NCBI RefSeq assembly: GCF_006547145.1
Contig: NZ_CP041244.1
Location: 1,178,001 to 1,242,000 of the forward strand
Direction of reading: 5' to 3'
From: Actinomadura sp. WMMA1423
Lineage (GTDB): Bacteria; Actinomycetota; Actinomycetes; Streptosporangiales; Streptosporangiaceae
Length of the DNA: 64,000 nucleotides
In this document: positions 1 to 8,034 of the stretch, one piece after another
Layout of the letters: each line of letters opens with the position of its first letter
How positions within the stretch are numbered: the stretch's first letter is position 1
Position numbers and translations under genes: made by a program
The notes under the pieces: model-generated
What the model was told of the DNA's origin: nothing
Database searches by the model: none
The model's input: the letters and a program-made list of their open reading frames with translations, nothing else

Positions 1-1
1 G

Positions 2-841
2 CTGACGCTGCTGCGCGAGGGGCTCGGCCTCGCCGTCCCCGAGGTCGCCTACGACGACCTGGAGGTGGTCGCGGGCAACGAGGGCCGGGAGCTGCGGCAC
101 TCGCGCACGCGGCGGCTGGTCGCCCGCGCGCTGGAGACCGGCGAGGGGACGCTGTTCGACCACCCGCTGCTGCGGCTGGAGATCGCCGGCCGGCCCGCCT
201 ACCTGGAGCCCGACGTCATCGCCTTCCAGCTCGACGGCCGGATGCACGTCATCGAGATCAAGTCGTTCGCCGTCGTGGACGGGCAGGCCGAGCCGGAGCA
301 GGTCGCGGCGGCGGCCCGCCAGTCGGCGGTGTACGTGCTGGCGCTGCGGCGGCTGGCCGCCGAGCTCGGGCACGACCCGGCGCGCGTGTCGCACGAGGTG
401 TTCCTCGTCTGCCCGGAGAACTTCTCGAACCGCCCCACCGCGACGCCGCTGGACGTCCGGCCCCAGCTCGCCGTCCTGGAGCGGCAGCTCGCCCGCCTCA
501 CCCGCGTCGACGACATCCTCGCGGAACTGCCGGACGACCTGACGTTCGAGCCCGGCGAGGCGCTGGCCGAGTCGGTGCGGGCGGTCGAGGCGCGGTACGC
601 GCCCGAGTGCATGGCGGGCTGCGAGATGGCGCTGTTCTGCCGGGACGAGGCGCGGGCGTGCGGCGCGACGGGCGCGCTCGGCCGGTCGGTCCGCGACGAC
701 CTCGGCGGCCTCGACACGATCGGCACCGCGCTGGCGCTGGCGGACGGGTCGCTGCACCCCTCCGACGACCTGGCCGAGACGGCCGAGCAGCTGCGCGCCG
801 CGGCGCGGCTGCGCGACGAGGCGCTGCACGGGGCCGCGTGA
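2..841 (+). CDS. Cas4/RecB-like PD-(D/E)XK nuclease with C-terminal cysteine cluster (5' end outside window)
   Basis: The reading frame is open from the first bases of the window, so the true start lies upstream and this is a partial gene; a GTG at 65 is only an internal candidate. Seen: an EPDVIAF segment followed by VIEIKSF gives the D...ExK core of PD-(D/E)XK nucleases, and QSAVYVLAL fits the downstream helical Q...Y motif of RecB/Cas4-type nucleases. Near the C-terminus a Cys cluster (ECMAGCEMALFC and a further C at ARACG) resembles the Fe-S ligands of Cas4, AddB and Dna2 nucleases. It ends 7 bases before the next gene, so the three genes to 3682 are probably one operon. Inference: a DNA end- or flap-processing nuclease working with the SF1 helicase two genes downstream. 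Substrate and pathway (repair or phage defence) are unknown. Confidence 0.7.
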   Translation: MTLLREGLGLAVPEVAYDDLEVVAGNEGRELRHSRTRRLVARALETGEGTLFDHPLLRLEIAGRPAYLEPDVIAFQLDGRMHVIEIKSFAVVDGQAEPEQVAAAARQSAVYVLALRRLAAELGHDPARVSHEVFLVCPENFSNRPTATPLDVRPQLAVLERQLARLTRVDDILAELPDDLTFEPGEALAESVRAVEARYAPECMAGCEMALFCRDEARACGATGALGRSVRDDLGGLDTIGTALALADGSLHPSDDLAETAEQLRAAARLRDEALHGAA

Positions 842-848
842 TCCGCCC

Positions 849-2321
849 ATGAGTGCGCTGTCCTCGCTCGCGCGGTTGCAGGCGGCGGCCGCCGGGGTCG
901 CGCAGCCGCTGGCGACCGTGCGGCACTGCCACGTCTCCGACGCCCCGCTCGTGCTCGTCCCGCTGAAGCTCGCCGGGGAGGCGGCGGCGCCGCTGGCCGT
1001 GATGGTCGGCAGCGCGCCGGACGACCCGGCGCTGCTCGCGGTCCCGCAGCCGCGCAACCGCGATCTGCGGTTCGCGTTCGCGGCGAGCCTCGCCAAGCTC
1101 GTCCTGAACCACATCGAGACGAGCCGGGGCGCGGTCGAGGAGCTGCCGCCCGGCAAGGACGGCGACGAGCGCATCCGGTACGGGGACGCGCCGCAGCTGC
1201 TCGTGCCGAACCGGGGCGGTGTCGCCTTCCTGCGGCTGATGGGCCGCTCGACGCGGTTCCGCAGCACCGAGGGCCCGTACGCGGTGGACCCGGCGGTCCC
1301 GGTGCTCGGCCGGTGGCTGACGTGGTTCGCCGACCGCAACGACCATCCGGGGTCGTCCCTGCTGGGGGCGGTGACAGAGCTGCTGCGGCTGCACTGGGCG
1401 ACCGGGCAGAGCTCGCTGGAGGACGGCAACCTCGCCGCGCTGATGGGCTGGATCGATCCACCGGACGGGCTGGACGGCCCGGCCGCGGCGGCCCGCGCCG
1501 AGGACCCCGTCCTCCACCCGCCCGCGGGCCCGACGACCGACCCGACGTTCGACAACGAGGTCCTCGCGCCCGCGATCGCCGCCTACGACCGGTCGGGCGG
1601 CGCCCCGCGCGCCGAGGAGCGGCTGCGCGACGCGCTCGCCTCCCAGCTCACCCCCACCTGGGAGCTGATGTGGCGGGCCGTCGGCCTGCTGCGCGCGCTG
1701 CCTGAGGGGGCGAGCGTCCCCCGCCGCTGGGAGCGCGACCGGGACGCCTTCACCTATTACCACCAGACGTTCGGCGAGGCGTATCCTCAGGCGCGCCGCG
1801 ACCCGCCCGTCCGGGCGGCGCGGCGGCTGCACGACCTCGAACGCGCGCAGGACGCCTACGACGCGCAGCGGGCGTTCGACGATCCCCTGGTGATGGCGGA
1901 GCACCGGCTGGCCGGCCAGGCGTTCGGCGGCGTCGTCACCGAGTGCGACCCCGCCCGGCTGGACGAGACGGGCAAGCGCCCGAAGCTGCGTCCGCTGCTG
2001 CGGGTCGGCACGCGCGACCCGGTCCGGCTCGACGCCGGCACGACCGTGTGCAGCGCGGCCCGGCCGGCGCTCAAGGGGAGGATCGTCGACGTGGAGGACG
2101 GCGGCGTGCTGCTGGAGCTGACCGGCGGGATGGGCCGCAAGCTCACCCCGGAGGCGGGCGTCGTCCCCGGGGTCGGCGACCGGGTGTGCTTCACCTCGCT
2201 CACCGAGGGCTCGTTCGGCGCGGCGAAGTTCCCCGACCGGGAGGACACGCCGTGGACGCACGGCGGGCCGCCCGGCGAGTACGTACCGACAGACGAGGAC
2301 GCCGAAGAGGAATGGTCGTGA
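849..2321 (+). CDS. Uncharacterised protein between nuclease and SF1 helicase, barrel-like C-terminus
   Basis: 490 residues from an ATG 7 bases after the nuclease stop. I recognise no named family. The first half is mixed alpha/beta with no obvious catalytic motif. Residues about 385-470 (GRIVDVEDGGVLLELTGG and following) read as short beta strands with turns, as in small OB/SH3-like barrels. The stop overlaps the GTG start of the helicase by four bases (GTGA), so the two are probably translationally coupled. In Dna2/Upf1-type helicases a beta-barrel (domain 1B) is inserted in the first RecA domain; the 454-aa helicase next door is too short to hold one. Inference: this protein may supply that barrel or act as a DNA-binding subunit. 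The function is not proven. Confidence 0.75.
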   Translation: MSALSSLARLQAAAAGVAQPLATVRHCHVSDAPLVLVPLKLAGEAAAPLAVMVGSAPDDPALLAVPQPRNRDLRFAFAASLAKLVLNHIETSRGAVEELPPGKDGDERIRYGDAPQLLVPNRGGVAFLRLMGRSTRFRSTEGPYAVDPAVPVLGRWLTWFADRNDHPGSSLLGAVTELLRLHWATGQSSLEDGNLAALMGWIDPPDGLDGPAAAARAEDPVLHPPAGPTTDPTFDNEVLAPAIAAYDRSGGAPRAEERLRDALASQLTPTWELMWRAVGLLRALPEGASVPRRWERDRDAFTYYHQTFGEAYPQARRDPPVRAARRLHDLERAQDAYDAQRAFDDPLVMAEHRLAGQAFGGVVTECDPARLDETGKRPKLRPLLRVGTRDPVRLDAGTTVCSAARPALKGRIVDVEDGGVLLELTGGMGRKLTPEAGVVPGVGDRVCFTSLTEGSFGAAKFPDREDTPWTHGGPPGEYVPTDEDAEEEWS

Positions 2322-3682
2322 CCGGACAAGCGAACCGCCACCTGATGCCGGTGGCGGCGCAGGCGCCCGACCTGACCCCCGCCGACCCCGGTGAGGCGGC
2401 GGCCCGGGTCGTCGACGGCGTCCTGGCCGACCTCGGCGGCGGGCACCGCGGCGTGGTGGTCGACTCCCCGCCGGGCGCGGGCAAGTCGACGCTGGTGGTC
2501 CGCGCCGCCGCGCACCTGGCCGAGGCCGGCGAGCGGCTGATGATCGTGGCGCAGACCAACGAGCAGGTCGACGACCTCATCGACCGGATCGCCGCGAAGC
2601 ACCCCGGCATCACGCTGGGGCGGCTGTCGGCGTCGGGGTACGTGCCGTCCGAGCGGGTCATGGCGCACCCGTCGGTGCGGGTCGCGCAGAAGGCCGACGA
2701 CCTCTCCGAGCACACCGTCGTCATCGCGACGGGCGCCAAGTGGGCGACGCTCTCGGACGGGTCCTGGCCGTGGGCGATCGTCGACGAGGCGTACCAGATG
2801 CGCTCGGACCTCCTGCTGCGCATCGCCGGGCGGTTCGAGCGGGCGCTGTTCGTCGGCGACCCCGGCCAGCTCGACCCGTTCTCCAGCGTCGAGGTCGAGC
2901 GCTGGGCGGGCCTGACCTGGGACCCGATGCGCAGCGCCGTGTCGGTGCTGCTCGCGCACAACCCCGAGCTCCCCGTCCACCGGCTGCCGGTGTCGTGGCG
3001 CCTGCCCGCGTCGGCGGCGCCGGTGGTGTCGGAGGCGTTCTACCCCTTCACCGGGTTCCGCGCCGGGACGGGCCCGGGCGACCGGCGGCTGGAGTTCGCC
3101 GCGCGCGGCATGGGCACCACCTACGACCACGCGCTCGAGGAGGCCGCGGCCACCGGCTGGGCCCTCTACGAGCTGCCCGCCCGGCACACGCTGCGCACCG
3201 ACGCCGAGGCGGTCCGGGCGACGGCGGCGCTCGCCGTCCGGCTGCTCCAGCGCGGCCCCGTCGCCCACTCCGAGCAGGGGTCGAACCCGGTCGACGCCGC
3301 GCGCGTGGCGATCGGCGCGGCGCACCGCGACCAGGTCACCGCGATCCGCGCCGCGCTCGGTCCGCACGGCGAGGGCATCACCGTCGACACCGCCAACCGG
3401 CTCCAGGGTCGCGAGTACGACGTGACCGTCGTGCTGCACCCGCTGTCGGGGCGCCGCGACGCCACCGCGTTCCACCTGGAGTCGGGGCGGCTGTGCGTGC
3501 TGGCGTCGCGGCACCGGCACGCGTGCGTCGTGGTGGCGCGCGCAGGGATCCCCGAGCTGCTGGACGCGCACCCGTCCGCCGAGCCGGTGCACCTCGGGGT
3601 GCCGGTCAAGTTCCCGGACGGCTGGGAGGCGAACCAGTCGGTCCTCGCCCACCTGGCCGGGCACCGCGTCGCCGGCGGCTGA
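2318..3682 (+). CDS. Compact superfamily 1 (Dna2/Upf1-like) helicase
   Basis: About 454 aa. GTG 2318 is preferred because AAGAGG lies 7 bases upstream and GTGA overlaps the previous stop; an ATG at 2312 is only one base from that ribosome site. Helicase motifs in order: I (DSPPGAGKST), Ia (IVAQTNEQVDDL), II (WAIVDEAYQM, a DExx variant), III (LFVGDPGQLDPF), IV (VSWRLPASAAPVV), V (VDTANRLQGREYDV) and VI (LCVLASRHRHACVVV). This order and the GDxxQL form of motif III are those of SF1 helicases of the Upf1/Dna2 type. No large 1B/2B insert is seen. As last gene of a trio with a Cas4-like nuclease it resembles a split nuclease-helicase machine. A plain AAA ATPase is the alternative, but motifs V and VI favour a helicase. 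Confidence 0.75.
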   Translation: MTGQANRHLMPVAAQAPDLTPADPGEAAARVVDGVLADLGGGHRGVVVDSPPGAGKSTLVVRAAAHLAEAGERLMIVAQTNEQVDDLIDRIAAKHPGITLGRLSASGYVPSERVMAHPSVRVAQKADDLSEHTVVIATGAKWATLSDGSWPWAIVDEAYQMRSDLLLRIAGRFERALFVGDPGQLDPFSSVEVERWAGLTWDPMRSAVSVLLAHNPELPVHRLPVSWRLPASAAPVVSEAFYPFTGFRAGTGPGDRRLEFAARGMGTTYDHALEEAAATGWALYELPARHTLRTDAEAVRATAALAVRLLQRGPVAHSEQGSNPVDAARVAIGAAHRDQVTAIRAALGPHGEGITVDTANRLQGREYDVTVVLHPLSGRRDATAFHLESGRLCVLASRHRHACVVVARAGIPELLDAHPSAEPVHLGVPVKFPDGWEANQSVLAHLAGHRVAGG

Positions 3683-3705
3683 CCCGGACCCCGCCGGCGC
3701 GCCTT

Positions 3706-3724
3706 GCGGGCCGGTCAGGCCCGC
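3706..3724. terminator. Weak hairpin between convergent genes
   Basis: GCGGGCC (3706-3712) pairs with GGCCCGC (3718-3724) around a 5-base loop that contains the stop codon of the ABC gene. There is no T-tract. It lies between the convergent helicase and ABC ATPase genes, so a bidirectional terminator is possible but weakly supported. Confidence 0.3.
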
Positions 3725-4503
3725 CCGGCGGTCGCGGCCCAGCGCCCCTGGTTCCGCGTGATGGTGATCGGGTGGTCGAAGCACGCGCTGACCGGACCGG
3801 TCGCGAGCACCTCGTCTGCGGGACCGGAGGCGAGCACCCGCCCCTCGCGCAGCAGCAGCGCGTGGCTGGTGCTGGCGGGCAGCTCCTCCAGGTGGTGCGT
3901 GACGAGCACGCTGGTCAGGTCGGGGCGCCCGGCGCGCAGCTGGTCGATGGCGGCGAGCAGCCGCTCGCGGGCGGCGACGTCCAGTCCGGTGGCGGGCTCG
4001 TCGAGGAGCAGCAGCGGCGGGTCGGGCATCAGCGCCCGCGCGATCAGCGTGCGCCCCCGCTCGCCCTGCGACAGGTTCGGCCAGCGCGCGTCCGCGCGGC
4101 GCGCGAGGCCCATCAGCCCGATCAGCTCGCCGGCCCGGCGCAGGTCGTCCTCGGACGGCGTCCAGCGCGGGACGAGCTCGATGGTCCCCGTCACCCCGGT
4201 CAGGACGACCTCCCGCACCGTCCGCGCGGACTCCAGAGGGTGGCGCGGGTTGACCTGCCCGATCAGCCTGCGCAGCCGCTGGACGTCCACGCGGCCGAGC
4301 CGGTGCCCCAGGATCTCCACGGAGCCGCGCGTCGGGTGCGTGTAGGCGCCGAGGATGCCGAGCAGCGTGCTCTTCCCGGCGCCGTTCGGGCCGATCAGCG
4401 CCCAGTGCTCGCCGCGCAGCACCGTCAGCGTCACCCGGTCGAGCAGCGTCCGCCGCTCGCGGACCAGATCGACCTTGTCGGCGTTCAGCACGACCTCGGA
4501 CAC
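3715..4503 (-). CDS. Orphan ABC transporter ATP-binding protein
   Basis: 262 aa from GTG 4503, chosen because GGGAGG lies about 5 bases upstream and because residues upstream of it are low-complexity. Seen: Walker A GPNGAGKST, Q-loop region IGQVNPRHP, signature LSQGERGRT, Walker B LLLLDEP and a switch His in VLVTHHLEEL. It resembles the COG1119 (ModF/YlmA-like) single ATPases. No permease or binding protein is adjacent, so the transported substrate cannot be told; some members of this group work in repair or translation instead of transport. It converges on the helicase operon. Confidence 0.85.
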   Translation of the reverse strand: MSEVVLNADKVDLVRERRTLLDRVTLTVLRGEHWALIGPNGAGKSTLLGILGAYTHPTRGSVEILGHRLGRVDVQRLRRLIGQVNPRHPLESARTVREVVLTGVTGTIELVPRWTPSEDDLRRAGELIGLMGLARRADARWPNLSQGERGRTLIARALMPDPPLLLLDEPATGLDVAARERLLAAIDQLRAGRPDLTSVLVTHHLEELPASTSHALLLREGRVLASGPADEVLATGPVSACFDHPITITRNQGRWAATAGRA

Positions 4504-4727
4504 GGGGACCTCCCACTCGGGAACGCGGCCGCTCGGAACGCGGCTGCTCGGCAACGCTGGAAGAGGGCACGCGGAGGGGTGCGCGGCGCGCGGGACGCGG
4601 AAGGCCGGGGTCGCCGGGGTGGCGCGTCGGTGATCGAACTCAAGCTACCCGACCGCCGCGGCCTGGTTCGAGTGAGGCGTCCGGCCGGATACTGTGAGAG
4701 CCGGTGCCTCAGCGATCGGGGAGGGAC

Positions 4728-5243
4728 ATGGAGGACCTCGGCTTCATGTGCGCCCGCTGCGGCGGCGAGGTGCACGACGTGACCCACAACCGCGAGGGCT
4801 CGCTCGACGGCGTCGGCTACCGCCACAACCGGCGGGTGGAGCCGTGGGACCACGAGCTCGAGCTCGCGGTGGGCGAGCCCGCACCGCCGCACCAGGGATG
4901 CGACTTCTGCGGAGCCCCCGGGCCGAGCTGGCTCTACTACCCCACCCTCGACCCCGACGACACCGACATGTTCGAGGTCGAGCTCGACACCACGCACCTG
5001 TCCGACGACGACACCGCCGTGGCCGTCCTCAACATGCTCTATCCCTGGTACGCGTGCGACACGTGCTCCGTGCTGGTCGCCGACCGCAGCGTCGAGCTCC
5101 TCATCACCCGCGCCCTCGACCACACCCCCGTCCCCGCGGACGGCCCCGTCGACGAGGAGACCGTCCGGGCCCGGCTGCGCGGCTCCCTCTCGATCTTCTT
5201 CACCACCCGGCCCGGCCGCCCCCAGCCCTCCCGGGCGGTGTAG
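4728..5243 (+). CDS. Small zinc-ribbon protein of unknown function
   Basis: 171 aa from ATG 4728, preceded by a strong GGGGAGGG. Three Cys pairs are visible: CARCGGEV near the start, CDFCGAPG about residues 56-63 and CDTCS about residue 110, which would suit one or two zinc ribbons. The rest is acidic and shows no membrane segment or enzyme motif. I cannot name a family. It is monocistronic, with 100 bases before the next gene. Confidence 0.6.
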   Translation: MEDLGFMCARCGGEVHDVTHNREGSLDGVGYRHNRRVEPWDHELELAVGEPAPPHQGCDFCGAPGPSWLYYPTLDPDDTDMFEVELDTTHLSDDDTAVAVLNMLYPWYACDTCSVLVADRSVELLITRALDHTPVPADGPVDEETVRARLRGSLSIFFTTRPGRPQPSRAV

Positions 5244-5343
5244 CGACGCCGCGCCCGGCTACCCCTGGGGGGTGGAATGTCGGCGGGGCTCACTATGATC
5301 GGTCCGTTTTCGGTGTGGTGTACGTGAGCACGGGGGATGTCAA

Positions 5344-6033
5344 GTGATCATCGAGAGGCGGTTCCACGGGCCGGAGGGGTCCGGGAACGGCGGATACGTG
5401 GCGGGGCGCCTGGCCGGGCGGGTGCCGATCGACACGGTGACCGTGACGCTGCGGCGGCCGCCGCCGCTGGAGACCGACCTGACCGTCACGGTCGACGGCG
5501 AGCGCGGGCACAGCGCCCGGCTGTGGGACGGCGACCGGCTGGTAGCCGAGGCGCTCGCGGGGGCGATCGTGGTGCCGCCCGTCGCGCCCGTGCTGTTCGA
5601 GGAGGCGCTGGAGGCGGCCGAGAAGTTCCGGGCGGTGGAGAACCACCCGTTCCCCGGCTGCTTCGTGTGCGGGCCCGATCGCGAGCCCGGCGACGGGCTG
5701 CGGCTCGAACCGGGGGCCGTCGCCGAGGGCGCCGTCGCGGCGCCGTGGGTGCCCGAGCGGGTGCCCGAGCGGGAGCTGGTGTGGGCCGCGCTCGACTGCC
5801 CGGGCGGCTGGTCGTTCGACGTGGCGGGCCGCCCCGCGGTCCTCGGCACCATGACCGCGCAGGTCATGGACGTTCCGGAGGCCGGCGAGCGGTGCGTGGT
5901 GACGGGGCTCGCCCGCAGCCGCGAGGGCCGCAAGATGCACGCGGCGACGGCGCTGTACGGGGCCGACGGGCGGCTGCTGGGCCGCGCCGAGCAGATCTGG
6001 ATCGAGGTCGACCCCGAGACGTTCGGACGCTGA
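5344..6033 (+). CDS. Hotdog-fold thioesterase-like protein
   Basis: 229 aa from GTG 5344. The N-terminal half (GNGGYVAGRLAG, then TVTVTLRRPPPLE) matches the start of a hotdog fold, and PFPGCFVCGPDR at about residue 100 is a conserved feature of a family of actinobacterial thioesterase-like proteins. The second half holds another hotdog-like stretch (ALDCPGGWSFD, then CVVTGLARSREGRKM). It would probably bind acyl-CoA or another acyl thioester; activity cannot be judged from sequence. No partner gene is adjacent. Confidence 0.6.
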   Translation: MIIERRFHGPEGSGNGGYVAGRLAGRVPIDTVTVTLRRPPPLETDLTVTVDGERGHSARLWDGDRLVAEALAGAIVVPPVAPVLFEEALEAAEKFRAVENHPFPGCFVCGPDREPGDGLRLEPGAVAEGAVAAPWVPERVPERELVWAALDCPGGWSFDVAGRPAVLGTMTAQVMDVPEAGERCVVTGLARSREGRKMHAATALYGADGRLLGRAEQIWIEVDPETFGR

Positions 6034-6166
6034 CCGCCCGGCCGACGATCCGGCGGCGCGGCAGGCCCGGTCCTGCCTGTTTCGCCGGAACGTGTCGCCC
6101 GACACTGTCACCCAGGCCCGATCCGCTGTTCAATCTGAGCTTCCGCGGAAAACGGGAGGCGGATCG

Positions 6167-6388
6167 ATGCGGGGAGACGGGTTACTGATTCTGGGGCTGG
6201 CGGCGCTGGCCGTCTACACGGGGCTCTACTGGGAGAGCGCCCGCCGCGCGGCGGCGGACATGGCGCTCGGCCACCGGAGGGTCCTCGCGCCGCGGCGCAC
6301 GGCGGCGGCGGAGCGCGCCCAGGCCCTGATGTCGGCCGGGGTGGCGGCGCTGGCCCTGGCGCTGGCCCTGGTGGCCGGGTTCGGCTGA
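6167..6388 (+). CDS. Small two-helix membrane protein
   Basis: 73 aa from ATG 6167, chosen over upstream in-frame starts because GGGAGG lies 7 bases before it. Two hydrophobic segments are visible: residues 4-17 (GLLILGLAALAVYT) and about 52-71 (MSAGVAALALALALVAGF), separated by a basic Arg-rich loop. Function unknown. It is followed directly by a strong hairpin. Confidence 0.55.
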   Translation: MRGDGLLILGLAALAVYTGLYWESARRAAADMALGHRRVLAPRRTAAAERAQALMSAGVAALALALALVAGFG

Positions 6389-6413
6389 GCCCGGACGGCG
6401 CGGCCGTCCGGGC
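6389..6413. terminator. Bidirectional hairpin terminator
   Basis: A perfect 11-bp inverted repeat, GCCCGGACGGC (6389-6399) and GCCGTCCGGGC (6403-6413), with a 3-base loop, sits exactly between two convergent genes. There is no T-run, as is common in high-GC actinobacteria. Confidence 0.7.
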
Positions 6414-6420
6414 CGGGCCG

Positions 6421-8007
6421 TCAGGGGCCGGTGAACAGGGGGTCCTCACGGTCCGCGCCGTTGACCGGGCGGCCCTGGTCCGGCAGCGCACCGCCCGGGA
6501 CGGGGTGGCCGCCGGCGGCCGGGCCCGGCACCCCGTACGGGCTGGAGGGCGGGTTCGCACCAGGGGGCGGGGTCACGCCGGGGAGGGGGTTCACGCCGGG
6601 GGGCGGGTTCGGCACGGGTGCCCCGAGGGGGACCGGCGCGCCCGTCTGGACGGGGGGCCCGCCCGGGACGCGGCCGCCGGCGGGCGGCGGGCCCGGCGGC
6701 ATTCCGGGTACCGGCCCGGTACCGGGACCGCCGGAGGGCGGAGCGCCGGGCGGGGGCGCCGGGTGGCCGCCCCCCGACATCCGGCCGCCGGGCGGGAAGT
6801 TGGACGACAGCGTGTTGTGGGTGAGCTGGTCGATCTGCCGGCGGGCGCGGTCGGCCTCGGCGCGGGCGGCGTCGCGCTCCTCGGCGAGGGCGGTGAGCGC
6901 GGCCTGCTGCTCGGCGACCGACTGCGCGAGCTGCCGCAGCTGCACCGCCTGATCGTTGATCTTGGTGTTCAGCTCGTCCCGCTCGGCGGCCGCGGCCTTG
7001 GCCTGCGCCAGCGCGGCGTCGCGCTCCTTGGCCGCCTCCTCGGCGCGGGCACTGGCGCGCACGGCCTCCGCCTCGGCCTCGGACTGGGTGCGCAGGGCGG
7101 CGGTGCGCTCGGCCTCGGCCTTGCTGGCGGCCTGCATGGCGCGCTGCCGCTGGGCCTCGGTGTCGCGCATGGCGTTGCGCAGGTCCTCGGCGCCCTGCTT
7201 GGCGACCGCGGCCTCCACGCGCTGCGTCTCGGCGGCGCTCTCGCTCTCGGCGAGCTTGGCGTGCAGCCCGACGAGCTCGGCCCGCGCCGCCTCCAGTGCG
7301 GAGAGCAGTTCGCTCTCGCGGGCCGCGACCCGGTCGCGCTCGCTCTCGGCGGCGAGCTTGGCCGTCATCGACTGCTGCGCGATCTGGTGGGCCTCCTCCC
7401 ACGCCTGCTGCGCGGCGTCGCGCTTGGCGGTGGCGAGCTTGGCCTCCTCGCGGGCGCGCCCGGCGACGGTCTCGGCCGTCTCGGCCCGCTTGCGGGCCGA
7501 GGTGGCCTCCTGCCACGCCTCCTCGGCCTTGCGCTGGGAGGCGTCACGCTCGCTCTGCGCGATGGCGAGCTCGCGGGCGGCCTCGGCACGCACCTCGGCG
7601 ACGCGCCGCTCCACCCCGGCGACGCTCAGCTCGGAGGTCAGCGAGTCGGCGAGCGCGTCAGCGGTCTTCTCCAGCCGCTCGACGATCTCCCATGCCGACG
7701 CGACCTGCCCGGTGAGTCCCGGCGCGTCCCGCCCGCGGTCGCGGCGCTCGCGCGCCTCGCGGGCGCACGCGCCGTCGTTGTCCTGGCAGTAGCGGACGGT
7801 GCGGACCGTGCCCACCGGCTGCGGGACGGGGCGCCCGCAGTTGGCGCACGGCCAGACCGTGACCGGTTCGCCCATGCGCGCGACCGCCGTCTCGGCGGGC
7901 GCCCCAGGCGCCGTGCCCCCGTACCCCGAGCCCTCGGAGACCGCGCCCTGGGGAGCCGCGGCCGTCCCCTCGGGGCCGCTATTGTCGCGCTCTTCGCTGT
8001 AAGGCAT
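6421..8007 (-). CDS. Zinc-finger, long coiled-coil, proline-rich-tail protein
   Basis: About 528 aa from ATG 8007; a GTG at 8025 adds six residues. Three zones are visible. Residues about 50-90 carry CANCGRPVPQ and CQDNDGACARE, a likely zinc-binding region. Residues about 105-400 are an Ala/Glu/Arg-rich, nearly unbroken heptad-like coiled coil with few prolines (repeated AEAERDAA-type units). Residues about 410-528 are Pro/Gly-rich with repeated PPPG units. This resembles actinobacterial structural or scaffold proteins (DivIVA/FilP/Scy-like in general build, not in sequence family). There is no ATPase motif, so it is not an SMC protein. Role unknown; a cytoskeletal or polar scaffold is one possibility. 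Confidence 0.7.
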   Translation of the reverse strand: MPYSEERDNSGPEGTAAAPQGAVSEGSGYGGTAPGAPAETAVARMGEPVTVWPCANCGRPVPQPVGTVRTVRYCQDNDGACAREARERRDRGRDAPGLTGQVASAWEIVERLEKTADALADSLTSELSVAGVERRVAEVRAEAARELAIAQSERDASQRKAEEAWQEATSARKRAETAETVAGRAREEAKLATAKRDAAQQAWEEAHQIAQQSMTAKLAAESERDRVAARESELLSALEAARAELVGLHAKLAESESAAETQRVEAAVAKQGAEDLRNAMRDTEAQRQRAMQAASKAEAERTAALRTQSEAEAEAVRASARAEEAAKERDAALAQAKAAAAERDELNTKINDQAVQLRQLAQSVAEQQAALTALAEERDAARAEADRARRQIDQLTHNTLSSNFPPGGRMSGGGHPAPPPGAPPSGGPGTGPVPGMPPGPPPAGGRVPGGPPVQTGAPVPLGAPVPNPPPGVNPLPGVTPPPGANPPSSPYGVPGPAAGGHPVPGGALPDQGRPVNGADREDPLFTGP

Positions 8008-8034
8008 GGAATGAACGATACGCACCCCCGCGCG

